The notes beneath the pieces were generated by a model. It did not search any database. It saw nothing but the letters and a program-made list of their open reading frames with translations, and was not told the DNA's origin. DNA of 64,000 nt from Populus alba. Lineage: Eukaryota; Streptophyta; Magnoliopsida; Malpighiales; Salicaceae. Location: assembly GCF_005239225.2 (NCBI RefSeq), contig NC_133286.1:18614572-18678571 (forward strand), written 5' to 3'. The position numbers were made by a program, and so were the translations under genes. Below, one piece after another: positions 23,813-36,869 of this stretch. Positions within the stretch are counted from its first letter, which is position 1, and every line of letters starts with the position of its first letter.

Positions 23813-26800
23813 CCAAAGAAACTTTCTCGGCAGGATTTGATATTTAGGCTGTAAAAATTCAACTCACCTCCTACATGAGAAAGAGATTGGAGCAAAAAAG
23901 AGATGCTTCATGATTTATACCTCTTCAAATGTCAGAAAAGAAACTTTATGAGAGAAGTTAAATGTTATTAATGAAGAAAAGAAGATACTGGGGATGGATT
24001 GGAGAGGGTGTTTTCGTCATTTGGATATTGTGTGACCATGAGTGAGGTGGGTGAGGGAATAAAGATGAGGGACCTACTTGCTTCCAAAACGACGGACACC
24101 CACGTCGGGTTCAGGGTAACTGACAAAAGAGCCACCTTCAAGTGATGCCCCATTTCCAGATTTTCTAAATCTTCTTGTCTCACTACTTTGGATCAGATGG
24201 AAAATTATAGGAGTAATCGTCTCAAGAATCTTTATCTCAAGGAAAGGACGAATGTGCCCTTACGAACCCACTACTGTCCAGGCATCCCGTCTTTCTCCTT
24301 GTGTTATCTTGAGAAGAAATGCGCTTGTAAATGAGCAACTTGAGTTTATTTTCTGTAAAAATAATTAAAAAATAACCATCCAACTAAATTTATTACAGCC
24401 AACTTGCGAGTGCAGTTGTTTTTTTTTTGCAGCAGAACCCATGTAAAATGTTTTTATTTTTGGAGACAGCACAATATGCCAGGATGCTGTAGCTAGATCT
24501 TTATTCCTTAAGAAAACATTGTAAGATACGGGTTGTCCGAGAATGATGTCCAAGGGCCAGTTCATATATACAAATTAATTTAAGATTAGTAGTTACCATA
24601 GTTTTTATAAGCTAAGAGAAGCTGGAGACTATAAATAAACTAAGGAACTAGACAAAGCTTGTAGGAGGAGAAGTGATTGTATCCCATGTCACAGGAGCAC
24701 TCCAACAGTTCCATGCACCACAAGGAAAATCAATTTAAAAAGAAGATATTTTTGGCCTCAAGAAATAAAAATAATAAAATACAAAGCGCAGATAAAGCTA
24801 GAATGGCATCAATGTAGTAGTGGTGAAATAATAGGGGTGGTTGAGGGGTTATAATAATTGAAGATGCGAGTTAGCGTGGGGCAGTTGAGATTCTGGGGCC
24901 TCAAACATTGACAAATGAAGATGCCTAATTCCGTGTGGAAAAGGGAAACTCTTTTTCCACAATCCTAAAAATACCGAGGACTAAATTGGGAAAACAAATT
25001 GCTGTAAAAGGTAAAAAAAAAAAGAAAAAAAAAAGAAAGGGGGAAGAGAAGGCTTGAGATACCTACAAGCAAATGAGCTAGGCCAACTTGTATCTAGTGC
25101 GGGAAGGAAAATTGGCTTTCGTAAGCTAAATGGCGGCGATTTATTTATTTTAAGCCCCTGTACTTCCTGTTTTTCTTTCTTGCTCTCCTTTGCCTTCCCT
25201 TTCTGTCTGACAGAGTCAAAGGAGTTTGCGTGCGGGTGTTGAAGAGAGTTTTATGGAGTGTGAGAGAAACGTCAATGGCTGCAATTATTGTCTTTTGAGT
25301 AAAATATATTGTTCAGTGGAAAATCTCTTTGTGTGCTGCTTTAATTTTTATAATCTACCAAGCTTTTATTTTATTTTCTTTTCTTATCGTACTGTTTTGT
25401 ATAATATTATATGGCCCTTAAGTTTGGTTTTTTAAGGTAGGATGCCTTCCTTCTCCTCCCTTCTGTTTCTTTCCTGGCTCTTTATGGTGTTTTGTATTGG
25501 ATTTAACCTCTTTAGGATTGCCCTCCTCGGAAGCATTTCAGTGCCATGGAATTGGACTCCACCTAGACCTTGCATGTTCTAATGTTGACATAATTGGAGG
25601 GAGAGAGAGTTTCAGGGAGTGGGCTTTCTGCTAGCTTGATTGATTTGATGGCTTGGGTTCTTGTAGAAAAGTATGCGAATTTTATACTTTGAAAAATAAG
25701 ATGGAAATGAAGAGTATGTGCAACGCATTGAGAGAAAAATAACAAAAGAAAAGGTGCTTATATTCTTAATAATAAAAAAAATAAATGGTTTTCTTCCTTT
25801 TTTAAAAAAAAATATTTTTTACTTAAAAACACATTAGAATAATATATATATTTCTTTTTATTTTTAAAAATCCGATATAAAAAAAAAACAATAAAAAATT
25901 TGAAACTAAAAAAAAAAAGCAGAAATTTGTAAAAATGATTTACATGGCAATGTAGAACGAAGGGCTAAGTCTTCAAAAATATAAATGGTGCTAAGAAATT
26001 GATTATGTTGAAGCATAAAATACAAAAACTACCCTGTAACCGAGCACATTATAAGCTCATCTTTTCAAAAACGTTATAAGGTGATGTTTTCATTTAATTA
26101 TTGACTGAAAAAGAGCTGCAACAAGTAAAAGGGATGTGGAGGTGATGAAGAACTAGGTAGTGCTCTAGTCCTTGATGCCAAGCATTCCTTCACAATCCCT
26201 CTCTTTCTTTTCTCTCCTTCCTTTTCGCATCATATTCCATGTTTAGAGTGGAGCCTTAATCACACCAATTTTCCCAGAACAATTAAAAAAATGAAAAGCT
26301 AGATGTCATGGGATTCAAAAGTAGCGATAAGCAATCATATGATAAATGAACAAACACACCTGAGCATAAACAATACTGTAAATACATAAATATTCATCGC
26401 GCACAAGAGTAAAGAAACCTCCATAGAATTGAAATTCTAGAACAAGAAAGTGGAGAAATTCAAAGCCGCAATGGATTTCAAAGTTGACCCAAGCGTGTAT
26501 ATTTTTATATATATGTATATATATATATATTGTTATTTTGTTCAATATTGATGGTGATACGTTTAACAGGTCATTGCTTTTTCGTAGGGGTATTTTTTAA
26601 CGCACAGTTTCTTCGATTTAACGTTAATTCTAATGGGTGCTTGTCAACCCGCAGGAAGAAAGACACGGCAGATTTTGAGATGTATACCTCATGCCAATGG
26701 AAGAGCTGTCTTTCTTCACCAACAGGTAAGACAGGGTTTTGGGGACTGAACATAATTAAAGCAAGACTAGGACCACACAAATTGCATAAATGGACATCTT

Positions 26801-29769
26801 CCATAGGTCTACACTCTATTCCACCTCCACACGTAAGCCTCAATCAGACTGGCGACCGCAAGGCGGGGACACATGGGATAGGGTTCCATCCAATCCAGCG
26901 AATGGCCGGCGGGCGCGACCGAGCAACTTGTAAAACCAAACTGAAAAGACAACTACTACATTCTGAAATTGATTGTTGCTAAATATTTCATTAACCCTTC
27001 TCATTGCTCAAATTTCGTAATTTTGGTTTGGCAAACTTCTCTTCATGTATAGCCCTTGACAAGTGGTACAGTAAAATCTAGAATTTTTAATATCTGGGTT
27101 GATCGGTAGAGCCAATTAGCTTAATCAAAGTCACTGCCTGCCTTATATTCATAGATTATACCTAATTCTCCGATAATTTGATGACAGGTTTCCCTCTTGA
27201 AATGATATAAGAGAAATTTAAGTTCTTAATTAGTGGCAATGGCTGAGTTTGAGCATAAACACAAGCTCCAAACTAGCATTTCATCTGCTGAACTTTCAAA
27301 CATCCCTTTCTCTCTCTCTTCTCTAAAGAAAAGAGAGTCGTTTACGCAAATAAACCTCACGAAATCTCCATGTTTTAGATCACCCCGGACTCTATATTTC
27401 ACGAGAGAGATTGAGTCAAGATTTCCGTGCTCCTGCAAAATATTCCAAGTGACTTGTGAATGGAAGCCAGTGTAAAATAATGTAAAGACCAGACGCCTGC
27501 ACGTGGAAATTAGCGGTGGCCAATCGTTCAAGTGACATTCAAATTCAGGATGCTGCATCCCACACACACATATATTTTCTAAGTATAAAGTTCCAACATG
27601 ATTGATGAAATTTAAAAGACAGGAGCATCCCTCTTCTTTATTGGTTGGAAATGGTAAACAAATGTTGTTGGGTCATAAAATGTACAGATCGTACTCGAAA
27701 TCATACCTTTCTTGGTCCAGCTACCGTGCACAAGTTGTTAATTAACCACTAAATGCAGAAAAGCAGCTACTTTCCAAAGCTTTGAATCTCGTGAAGTTCA
27801 TAAAAACAAAAAAAATAAAAAAACATCGGCAGCGATATTAATAGTGCTCTTCAAGGAAACTTCCTCCAAAGATTCAAAAGAAGCAGCATCAAGTTAAAGA
27901 ATGGTGGTACCTCTGGTCATGTGAACACCCTGGCTAGCTTTATTATCAATTAACATTGACATTAACAAAAACACTAAAACTAAAACCAGGTTCATAGGCA
28001 TCTCCCTTCTTCTTTTTCTTACGCTTTCACCTTTTTTTAAAAAAAAATAATAAAAAATTTGCCCTCGGACTTTTTTATTCCTTCTTATTTAATCCCTGCC
28101 AAGTGAGTTGATTGGCCTTCAGTCTTGATGATTTGTTTCGCATGCAGGGCTCTCAAATTCCAACACCTATTTAGTGCTTGTTTTGAAAAAATAAAATCTT
28201 ATTTTACTTATTCAAGAAAATTCAAAGATCCACTGTTGAATTCAAAGCTAAAACAAATGATTATACCTCTTTATGCCAGGTTAAGGATCAAAGTGAACAA
28301 GTAGGGAAAAATTAAATAATACGTGCAACATATACACCAGCGTGTGAGGAAAACCACTGCAAAATGATATGTTCAACTTCCTCCAATCTTAGAATCTCGT
28401 CTTTTTTGATGGTGTTGAAAGTATCTCGACAAGGTCTTGCTTGGAAAAATAACAAATTAACTTGTTGTTTTTTATATTAAATTTGATTTTTATTTTTTTT
28501 ATTGTTAAATTTTTGCTATAATTATAGTTTGGTTTTGCAAAAAATTACGTTTTATGAACCGTTGAATGTTTTTTAAAATCATGGACACACAAGGCAATTC
28601 GAGGTATAAGAAATATTAAAAAAATAAAAATGTGACGTACGAGAGGGAAACCGTCAACTACGGATTGTAATAATTACTTTTTTTTTTTTTTTTTTTTATA
28701 TAGTCATTTGAATTTTTTCTCAATTTTAAAACTCTATCTGCTGCCCGGTGCGGCCTATAAAACTAGCCTCAACGTATAAAAGATTTATAACTCTCCATGG
28801 TACAAATTCCATCTTTAAAAGCGAATATTACATTACATCTGTCTAAACTTTTCTTTTTTTTCTTCTTCTTTTTTTCCTGCTTTTCCGGGTTTCTGCTTGG
28901 GCACCCACTTTTTCTCAGTGCAAGATGCAACTGCTGGCTTAATTCATTGATCAAGAAACTGGCTGTAATTTTGGAAAAGTAGAATCAAATTTTGAGGGCT
29001 GTCAACATGGATCAGCTAGACATGGGCTCTAGGAACACTCGGGGCCTCTTAATTTCAATCGATGGTTCAGGACTGTCCTGGACATAAATGGTTTAGTATA
29101 AGATGCTGGGCCCAATTGAAGTTCCAGTCCTTCCTTCCTGGCTGGTTCTGTAAAAAAGGCCGAGGCCCACTCTAGAGGGACATGCTCTGTTAGGGGCCCA
29201 ACATCACTCTATTTGTATCTACCTCCCTCGAAAAATAAAATAATAGATTTAAATATTGAAATTAGTATTTTAAAATATTTATCAAATATCACTTAAATAT
29301 ACCGAGTTGACGTGAGATTTATAAAGAAAAGGAGAATTAGTCTCAATTAACGAGTAAAGTGATGGTTGATCACTTACAGAGCTTGAAAATAATATTTATT
29401 GTTCGGCAAAGAAAGAGTTTTTTATGCCTTTGATTTTACAGAAGACTCTGCGTTTGAGTACTCTCCTCCCTATCAAAACCAATAAATTATAAAATAAAAA
29501 TTTAAAAAGGCATGTGAAGTGACACTGTCAGCAACTTCATGCCAATTATAGCATCATTAATTAGAAAGAACATAATTTTAATAAGCATGTAATTAATTAT
29601 TAGTTTAATTATTAAGGTTAGTTAAATTAAATATAAGTTATGTACACCCATATGTACATACCAAGAAAAACCTAACCCGACCCAGCCTTGCCCAGCTTGG
29701 GGGAACTTTAAATACACACCGCTGGACTAATTTCTAAATTTTAAAGCTGCTGACGTGATTCTCACACCC
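23813..29769. other. Largest gene-free block (about 6 kb)
   Basis: I translated the longer frames (for example 23968-24183 minus, 26530-26982 plus and 27226-27567 minus) and recognise none of them. There is no splice-linked homology. An AT-rich MITE-like stretch lies at 25770-25910, an AT microsatellite at 26505-26530 and poly-T runs at 28679-28698. I scanned for common conserved plant microRNA sequences by eye and saw none. Any transcript here would be noncoding or lineage-specific. Confidence 0.4.
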
Positions 29770-30352
29770 TCATGCAATTCCTCTAGACCCGACAACCCGA
29801 TAAACCAGACCCAAATCCTTGGCTTCCTGACCCGAGAACCTCAGACCAGTCAAGGCCAATTCCATTGCATTACGAAGCTCAACAATCCCCGACAACCTCT
29901 GTAATGTCCACGAATCCGCCGTTAATCCCAAACCAGCTTCCTTAACTGAAAAGAAAGCATCTTTACTGCGGAACCAGATGTCACAGGCTATCACAATATC
30001 AGTACCGCCACCAATACACGCTCCTTCTATCGCAGCGATCACCGGCTTCCTGCACCGCTCGATCGCTGTGATTGCGTCCTGCGGGAACTTAAGGTCTCAT
30101 CAGAGCCTCTCTTTGACAATCCACGATCGCCAGAATCGTTGGTGATAGAGTTTAGAGTTCTGATGTCGATTCCGGAGAAGAAGGATGATGACAAACGCGT
30201 TAGGGTTTTGTCGATGGATTGGAGAGCAATTGCGAATTCGGCGAGGGTCACGTGATAAGACATTGCGCTGAGATAGGCGGTAGGGATTTGAAGTGGAAAA
30301 CACCTGGATTTGGGGATTTTTTGAAGATATGGAGAGTATAGTAGTGCTCCAT
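29770..30352 (-). pseudogene. Broken peroxisomal delta(3,5)-delta(2,4)-dienoyl-CoA isomerase (DCI1-like)
   Basis: DCI1 belongs to the enoyl-CoA hydratase/isomerase family and acts in peroxisomal beta-oxidation of unsaturated fatty acids. Reading from the ATG at 30352, the frame gives KKSPNPGVFHFKSLPP and then shifts. Homology continues in a second frame as EFAIALQSIDKTL and FSGIDIRTLNSI, then in a third as AITAIERCRKPVIAAIEGACIGGGTD..CDI, KEAGLGLTADSWTLQRLSG and AMELALTGLRFSGQEAKDLGLVYRVVGS, ending at a TGA at 29770. The last ~70 residues of the family are absent. The usual NALS-type and HFCSG segments are eroded. No intron is visible, so it may be a retro-pseudogene. Glu of KEAG and Asp of TADS, the usual acidic pair, remain. 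Confidence 0.8.
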
Positions 30353-30420
30353 TTCTGGCTTTGTGGTCTCTGAGAAATTACTCGAAAAATTAATGAAAAA
30401 ATTAAATGAAAGAAGATAAA

Positions 30421-30492
30421 AGGTCCTACCGGGAGTCGAACCCAGGTCGCTGGATTCAAAGTCCAGAGTGCTAACCACTACACCATAGAACC
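30421..30492 (-). tRNA. trnQ-UUG: tRNA-Gln (anticodon UUG)
   Basis: The minus strand from 30492 folds as a complete 72-nt tRNA. The acceptor stem GGTTCTA pairs with TAGGACC. The D arm has GTGTAGTGGTTAGCAC, which is an A box. The anticodon stem-loop is TCTGGACTTTGAATCCAGC, with TTG as anticodon. The T arm is CTGGGTTCGACTCCCGG, with the B-box GGTTCGA. No intron is present and CCA is not encoded. A TTTT run follows directly downstream on the minus strand, a normal RNA polymerase III stop. It lies 68 bp upstream of the dienoyl-CoA isomerase pseudogene. Confidence 0.96.
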
Positions 30493-31190
30493 TTCCTGAA
30501 CAATTCCACTAAATCATTAACTAAATACAATTCTAAACTAATAATTTTGCATGTATTGAGAATTCGAGTTAATGCGGTTGATTGTTGATTGGTCCACTCA
30601 GGATTGATGCAGTTCGTGATCTTCGGAGGATTCACTCAACAGTGAAAAGTAAAAAAAGAATGACGTGCCGATCACTAAGTGAGTTTGAAATGCTGCAGAG
30701 ATAAGGGATACTGAAGATTTATCTTCAGCTTGCACGCAATCAAGCGATTTCCACTTCATTTTTGTCAGCAGAAACACAGGGATAAGAAGTTGATTTGAAG
30801 TTGGGGAGCTCAGCTTTATATCGCCTAAAAAAGCATGTCTACATCTGTTGAGCTTGCTGGAATGTTATTAAATGAATCCAGTAAACATCCACTTAAGGTT
30901 CCCACAGCTGCAGGGAATGCATTTGTCATGATCATCATGTTTACTTACCCCACCTGACCTCTTATCACCATAATGATGTGGTGAAGTGGCTAAAACCAAC
31001 GGAAGAAATTGAAGAAGAAGGCGACACTTGAAACGCACATACCTAGTAAGTACATCCGAGGTTTTTCAGTGAAATTTGAAGTGTGTTAGCCAACGGATCA
31101 CATCCTCTAACAGCTCTGCCTAGGTAGCTAGCTACTGTCTACATTCAATCATAATAGGAGATGGATGTCTACAAATCATCAATAACTATC
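30493..31190. other. Intergenic DNA between the tRNA and the CACTA region
   Basis: Nothing recognised. The composition is less AT-rich than the flanks. Confidence 0.4.
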
Positions 31191-31213
31191 ACACTACTAC
31201 CAGAATTCTACAT

Positions 31214-31633
31214 TTTCCAAGTGGAATATTTCATCGGTACTTAGACAATGATTCTGTCAACATGATTTTTAACGATAAGCTTATTGGTAGTTACTGCTCG
31301 TATGAAAGTCTTTTCTAGGTAATTCTTGTTTTGTTGGTCATGGGTAATGCAACATGTAAACCTCTAGAATTAATATTGAAAAAAAAAAAATGTTACCGCT
31401 ATCATAGTTAAATGATGATTTTTTTAATATTACTAAAAATTTAATTTTATTGGTGATTAAATAGTGGCAGTGACATTTCCATTAATTTTTTTCAAACTCT
31501 CTAGAATATACCAAAGAACTTAATCCATCTATAAGACCGTCAATAATTTTACTAAAATGATTTTTTTAAAAAGATCTAATAAACTGAGTAGAAAATAATT
31601 TAAAGAAATTAAATTAAAATAAGAATCAAATAT
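31214..31633. repeat. ~420-bp direct repeat, copy 1
   Basis: It begins CCAAGTGGAATATTTCATCG and ends 'caaatattc'. The second copy at 35868-36286 differs at only around a dozen positions by eye. Left flank of copy 1 is 'ctacatttt', of copy 2 'gatatatt'; right flanks also differ, so the repeat borders are sharp. Its ends are not TG..CA. Confidence 0.85.
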
Positions 31634-32999
31634 TCATTATAGATTTTAAAATTTATCATTTCAAATATAATTCATCTAGAAGAGAGTGAAATGGAGAAGG
31701 AGGGAGTCTTTGTCGGGACTGGGAAGGCAATAATAGGGAGAACATGTACCACGCATCTGTGATTTCAGCTTCATGTATAATTGTTGAAGTTCAGTCGTCT
31801 CAACACTAAGTCATTCTATCTCAACAATAAAGTGGGCTATCCAAACTTCAATTATTTCATTTAAAATCATATTAAAATCTTGAGTTTGAATTCTCGAAAA
31901 CAATTGCGAGCATCCAATAGTTGAAACACTTTGGATTGTCTACAAGTCATCGCTCGTAGTGTTTAATGTATCGTAAACCTAATTTCTATCAGGTCCACTT
32001 GATAATCCTTCCTCTAATCATAGTTTCGAATGAGTCGAAATATTGTTCTGGGATCTCTCTTGTAATTGGGTGTTATATGTTTCTTGAAAAAACAAATTCA
32101 TCAAATTCAAAAAAATAATAACTTAAGAAAAGCAATTGTTGAAATCTAACATACCATGAAGTACTGAGCTCGGCTATCTAAGAGCTGTTGCACCCCTTTA
32201 TGATGGTTATCATTTCATACGTACATTTCCACAAAAAGCTCAATCGGTCTTGGTTCGTGTTCAAGAATTTTATCTTGCAAGAAAAAAATATTGCTGGTTA
32301 AACATATCTTATAAAACAACAATTAAAAATATAGATGTAATAAAAAAGAATCTTACCATCCATTTTACATGCAAAATAAACAAAATGGATCCGTTGGTAG
32401 GCATGGTAATGAAACTGTGAATATGCGAGTTCCACTTCTCTGCACTAGATTGTGATCATTACATGAAATGATCGGACGTCACATGCTAAATATATTTTGT
32501 CCATACAACTTTTGAGATATATGAAGGTCTAAAATTCTTTTAAACCGCCACATCTTTCAATCTTGGAAGCTCTCTTTTTTTTAGCATATTGTTTTGGCTT
32601 TTTTAGTCTTGTATCAAAAATCACATAACCTATATGGTAGAAATGAATTATCGGTTATTAAATGAAAAATAAAATTTTAATATTTGGATAAAAAATATTT
32701 ATTTTGATTTCATTCTTTCCTAGTTATAGCGTGATTCTCCCCATAGCTCCTTGCAACAACGTTGGTAGCCCTGTCCTAGTAAAAATTTTCCTTGCAACTC
32801 AAATTTGTAAAAGAATTAGTTCCTTAATATTAATAAACTAATCGAATTAATATAATAAAAAGATATTTAAGTTAATATTAACCTTGAACTTTCTGAATCG
32901 TGCATCAATTATTGGTTTCCATTCAGGAATTTTGGGAACCTTATTCCATTAAAATAATTACACTTCCATCGACCATTTCATCGTTGATGTTACCGTTCA

Positions 33000-34000
33000 G
33001 GTAGCCTTAATATCTATAAACCTAAAAAAATATGTATATTCCTTGATTTTATTGAAAACTAATGGTGCACCTTATTAAAATGTTTCAGGTTTCACCATCG
33101 GATAGGTGCACCATTACTCCATCCATCACATCATGTGAATGATGTCATGTTATTGCTCAACAGTCTTTGAAGACATGAATAATCTTTGGAGTCTATGAGT
33201 GACTGAAAAATATCCAAGTTCTCTATATATGGCAAGGGTCATTCCCCTACCGATTACAAGTTTGTAATGAGCATGCTCACATGTTTTGTACTTAGTCAAC
33301 TCTGTATTTTCAAGGCGATATAACATGCAAAAGTTTATACACATGTTGATTTTCTTGTATCCTAGGCCAAGGGGTTTTATCATGGATTTAACAATGCTTA
33401 TAGCCCATTCAACAATCATGTCGTAATCGGCCTCACTCAACCCATGATTTGACTTAATGGTGAACACCTGTGCAATGACTGATAATTTACCGTTATTCAT
33501 GTACCCATTATATAATGATTTGCCATAGTCTTTTAAAAGATAAAAAAAACCTGGCAGTGTCTGTATATAGTTCTTCATCTATTATTGGACATTCATCTGC
33601 ATAACTTATATTCATTCTCATTGCATTTATAACCATATTCCTATAAGGATTACTATTGTCATCTATAACTTATGCACATTGCTAAAACTAGAAGTTAACA
33701 TAACCATCATTTCTACCACGATCTCACAAGGAATATATGGTTCTCCATGTGCAAACCAACACAAGTATTTTTCTATGAACCATTCCTGTAGAAATTTCAT
33801 AATTACAACATCTGGATTGAGAAAATTTTTATTTTAATCCCTCTTAAATGAACTTCTAATACCGCATCCACTAATATTTTTTGGATTAGATAGTGTATAA
33901 TTAATAAAACTCTCAACCCCATTACAATAATTTATCTCGTGCAATCTTTTAAGTGAATATCGATATATCTATAAACGATAATCCATTACTTATATCAAAC
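33000..34000 (-). pseudogene. CACTA TNP2-type transposase relic
   Basis: On the minus strand, from right to left, recognisable blocks are: INYCNGVESFINYTLSNPKN (Transpos_assoc-like, near 33920), EKYLCWFAHGEPYIPCEIVV and SSFSNVHKL (about 33770-33690), then an open segment 33578-33150. That segment carries PGFFYLLKDYGKSLYNGY, HGLSEADYDMIVEWA, SMIKPLGLGYKKINMC, NFCMLYRLENTELTKYKTC and TLAIYRELGYFSVTHRLQRL. These are the usual order of plant CACTA TNP2 proteins. Stops and frameshifts occur upstream and downstream. It is the same family as the plus-strand copy at 20703-21103. Confidence 0.8.
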
Positions 34001-35867
34001 CTGTATAGAAAATTGATCATGACAACATGTATCAATTAATTATTTGAACTAAGTAAATTAGCTAACACTGGTTTAAATAAAACTTATTCAATATACTTTA
34101 ATAATATTCTAATTATTATCAATTATCTATATAAATTCAAATTCATATACATTTAATGAATTTTTTAGCCCAACAATAAAATCAAAAAAATATAAAATGA
34201 ATCCATTAAATAAGCCATTATTTATTTCATTACAGAACACCTAAGTCACAGATTCAAAATCAATTTTTTTTTTCTAAATTACAAACAAATTTAATTTTTC
34301 AAAACTTTAAGTAAACTCTAACATGTATAAATCATACATTTAGAAAATAAAATTCTATGAGAAAAAAAGGCTACAAAACAAGTAAACACGTAAACAAATT
34401 ACATATACTATAAAAAATGCAATAAAAATGAACTTTTTAAAATCAAGTTTAAACAAAAAATAGGTAGTTTTGCTTATTTAATGTGAAAAATCCAAAAAAA
34501 AAAATTAAATAAAAGGGATACTTGCAAACTAAGTTTAAGGGTGACCGAATTTATTTTGAGAGGTTGATTTGTAATAAAATAGAGGATTTTGTTATTTGTT
34601 GTGGAAAGGGGGGAGGGGTGTCGATGAATTCCACTTTCATGTTTATTTTTTTGATAATTATGTTTGTATACATAATATATCAATATGTTTTTTTTTTTTT
34701 TTTTTTCACCAAGTAAATATCAAGAGAGCATTTACTTTGATGTTTATCTATAAAAACTATTTTGTCAAAGGAATCGACCTACTTACTGGAAATTTTCTCG
34801 TTTTTGGTTGTCACCTTCCAAGTAGTGTCAATTGTGCGACGCGTTAGCTCATAGCATTTGATATTTTCAGGAAAAAAATGTCAGCCCCAGGGTTGGTTGG
34901 GTGCACGCCTTCCACTTTTTTTCACCCTGCTGTCAGGTAGAGATTACATATACACGCTGATTTGAACCCTTTCTTTTCTCAGTGGGTTTCTTGCTCAGTT
35001 TGATGTCCCTTTAATCATTGAAATCGGAAGACCAATAATTGTTTGATTACAAGGACAGTGATCGTACGTACATTTTTACATTTAATTGAAAAAACAGACA
35101 AAAACACAGGATTAAACGCCTTCACGGAAACACACAAAAGCCGTTGATTTCATTTTCTCTCTCTCCTCTCTTTATTTCAAGGAAAATTATCAGTATTTTC
35201 ATGTTTTGTGGACATGGATAACAGAAGTAGCACCAGCAGTGGGGTCCTCTCGGTTCATTTTATGCACCTTCCAGACTACCAGACCGTAGACCGTCTGGCT
35301 TTGGGTTTGGAAACGTGATTTAACTTGTATTTTAAAAAAATTATAAATTAATATGTTTTTAATATTTTTAAAAAATTTCCAAAAACATCCTAAATTATTA
35401 CACCCCAAATCCTTATTACATATAATCAAATTAAACAATACCGATAGTTGGTTTACATATTTCAGTGCTTCTTTCAATTAAACAAGGTTGAGTTTTAATT
35501 TTATAAATAAAATATATCATTGCTCAATGAGTTTTATTTTTTAGTGAATTAACCTGGTTTAACTAGATTAATTAGAGTCTAATGAACCTATAAATATCAA
35601 AATCAAGAAAAAAAAAGAAAAAAAACAGTAAAATAGTGGATTAGAAAAGTATTTTAAGCTTCGACAAGAACCACAAATTGAGAAATGAAGGCCGCCTAAA
35701 TATATAACATATTACCCTAAACAAATAATAAAAAATAATCATTGATATTTATGAAATAGCCATGTCAAATATTTTTACCAGTTGAAGGCCACCTAATTAA
35801 GTAATATTTTAAAAGGCGTGAAAAAAGCACTTTAGACTTTCCCTATACCTTTCACTTATTGATATAT

Positions 35868-36286
35868 TCCAAGTGGAATATTTCATCGGTACTTAGACAA
35901 TGATTCTGTCAACATGATTTTTAAGGATAAGCTTATTGGTAGTTACTGCTCGTATGAAAGTCTTTTATAGGTAATTCTTGTTTTGTTGGTCATGGGTAAT
36001 GCAACATGTAAACCTCTAGAATTATTATTGAAAAAAAAAAATGTTACCGCTATCATAGTTAAATGGTGATTTTTTTAATATTATTGAAAATTTAATTTTA
36101 TTGGTGATTAAATAGTGGGAGTGATATTTCTATTAATTTTTTTCAAACTCTCTAGAATATACCAAAGAACTTAATCCATCTATAAGACCATCAATAATTT
36201 TACTAAAATGATTTTTTAAAAAAGATCTAATAAATTGAGTAGAAAATAATTTAAAAAAATTAAATTAAAATAAAAATCAAATATTC
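35868..36286. repeat. ~420-bp direct repeat, copy 2
   Basis: This is the second copy of the repeat at 31214-31633, in the same orientation, 4.65 kb away. The high similarity against the decay of the CACTA coding region between them suggests a recent duplication or a recently active sequence. Confidence 0.85.
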
Positions 36287-36288
36287 TT

Positions 36289-36869
36289 GGGTCCTGTGTA
36301 GCAGTCAGGTTCACTTAAACTTGAGTCATGCAAGTTTAATGTTATTATTAATATTATAAATATTACTTTTAGGTTTGGTATTTTAGATCAGTAATTGCAA
36401 CCAAACCTAAAACTATTGGGTATAGTTTTGCAGAAAAACCTAATATTTTTAAATTTTAATTTTTTTGATATTTTTTATATAAAAAAAATAACCCATAATA
36501 TCACAAGGTAATGCAACTAGTTATATAAGATATGTCGTTGATTATGCAAAAACAGATGGCGGCTTGAAGGGGAAAAACAAGAGCAAGATCCCCTCCATAA
36601 TGAGTAAAAAACATGCGCGCATGGACACCAGCGCGTTTCAAACAAAAACAGAAATACTACAACTCATGCCTGCCGACGTGGCAATGCGTGTTTGTTTTTT
36701 TCCCTTTTTCTTTTTGTTTAGAGAATTCAAGAAGAGAAGAAGAATTATCAGAGGAGGTATGGAAACCGCTAAAAAGAATATAACAAAAAACAAAGCTGTG
36801 CAGAGGTCAGGTGAATTGAGCTGTGCAATCGGGGATAGCCTTGCTGTATGTTAGTAACGTAGAAACCTT
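36289..36869. other. Intergenic DNA
   Basis: No gene is supported. The frame 36564-36854 has no recognisable domain and a basic, low-complexity composition. Confidence 0.4.

Larger units (their letters stand above)
31192..36288 (-). mobile_element. CACTA (En/Spm) relic region, minus orientation, between ~420-bp direct repeats
   Basis: The minus strand carries a decayed TNP2-type transposase (about 34000-33000). The plus strand at 31192 reads CACTACTACCAGAATTCTAC, a plausible CACTA terminus. A matching right terminus is not visible. Two direct repeats, 31214-31633 and 35868-36286, bracket the coding part. Their contents resemble CACTA subterminal sequence. Limits are therefore tentative, and the block could be two nested or duplicated CACTA copies. 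AT-rich filler occupies 34000-35860. Confidence 0.6.

Noticed and set aside
26530..26982. 150-aa open frame, one of the longest outside the genes
   Set aside because: No domain, no homologous motif that I recognise, and an overlapping frame on the other strand. Composition looks like noncoding DNA.
27226..27567. 113-aa minus-strand frame
   Set aside because: No recognised motif, and frames overlap on both strands.
30100..30459. 119-aa minus-strand frame over the tRNA and isomerase pseudogene
   Set aside because: It reads through the tRNA gene and out of frame with the isomerase homology.
31800..32090. Possible SINE-like segment ('gagtttgaattctcg')
   Set aside because: No clear A box and no terminal A/T tail or duplication.
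31214..36286. LTR retrotransposon with 420-bp LTRs
   Set aside because: Repeat ends are not TG..CA, no primer-binding site follows the left copy, and the coding content is CACTA transposase on the opposite strand.
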